Origin: Lichenostomus cassidix
Lineage: Eukaryota > Chordata > Aves > Passeriformes > Meliphagidae
Assembly (NCBI GenBank): GCA_008360975.2
Contig: CM039211.1
Span: 49,102,077-49,166,076 of the forward strand
Direction: 5' to 3'
DNA length: 64,000 bases
In this document: piece by piece, positions 63,655-64,000 of the stretch
Layout: every line of letters starts with the position of its first letter
Numbering within the stretch: the stretch's first letter is position 1
Notes under the pieces: generated by a model
What the model was told of the DNA's origin: nothing
Databases searched by the model: none
What the model saw: the letters and a program-made list of their open reading frames with translations, nothing else
Made by a program: the position numbers and the translations under genes

Positions 63655-64000
63655 CTTTAAAATTAAATCACAAAATCTTATTAAAAGTAAAAAAATAACC
63701 AGAGTATAATAAAAGATAAATTATAACAATATGTAAGGTTACATAGCAACAGTACAGAAATACAAACTGGATCTTGGGTGCATGAGAAGAAAAGCGTAAG
63801 AGCAGAAAGGTACCGAGGAAGTAGCCTACACACATCCCTTCACATCAGGGCAGCACATAGCTCTTTATGTCTGTCCTGTACTCTTTCAAAGGAAACAGAA
63901 GGAAAGAAAGCATATTGTATGCTGGCTGATGTTCTAGTGTCTTTCACACAAAAGTAATATATTTGTCTGGGAGACAAACAAAAGGGGTGCTATCTAATAC

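Overview
The window is vertebrate nuclear DNA, almost certainly from a bird. It is AT-rich, with short exons separated by GT-AG introns. It carries two CR1 LINE fragments and an avian-type endogenous-retrovirus solo LTR. There is no bacterial gene organisation, CRISPR array or operon. DOCK8 is Z-linked in chicken, beside KANK1 and DMRT1, so a Z-chromosome origin is likely; that is inference from synteny.

One gene dominates: DOCK8 (dedicator of cytokinesis 8), on the minus strand. I could place 35 consecutive coding exons between 63654 and 13024. Every splice junction keeps phase, and together they encode 1,596 residues plus the stop. This corresponds to roughly residue 504 to the C-terminus of the ~2,100-residue family protein. 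The fragment holds the whole DHR-1 (C2-like, lipid-binding) region, the long central helical region, the whole DHR-2 guanine-nucleotide exchange domain and the C-terminal tail. The first ~500 residues lie beyond position 64000. No frameshift or premature stop was found in any exon, so the gene looks functional.

Layout, left to right: 1-10.7 kb is intergenic DNA downstream of DOCK8, with no recognised gene; KANK1, expected there by synteny, was not recognised in the window. 10.7-13.0 kb is the probable 3'UTR with several candidate poly(A) signals. 13.0-20.9 kb holds the exons for the C-terminal part of DHR-2, with a sense-oriented solo LTR in one intron. 25.4-46.5 kb holds the start of DHR-2 and the central region. 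48.2-55.9 kb holds the upstream central region and DHR-1. 55.9-63.5 kb is the largest intron, with a CR1 and a GATA microsatellite. 63.5 kb holds the most 5' exon seen.

The most interesting observation is a possible extra DOCK8 exon at 31630-31737. It is 108 nt long, open, flanked by splice-site sequences, and its phase matches its neighbours exactly, but it is absent from the recalled mammalian protein. Others are the sense-strand LTR upstream of the last DHR-2 exons, two perfect inverted repeats, a CpG-containing plus-strand exon-like island inside an intron, and a duplicated ~36-bp non-coding segment.
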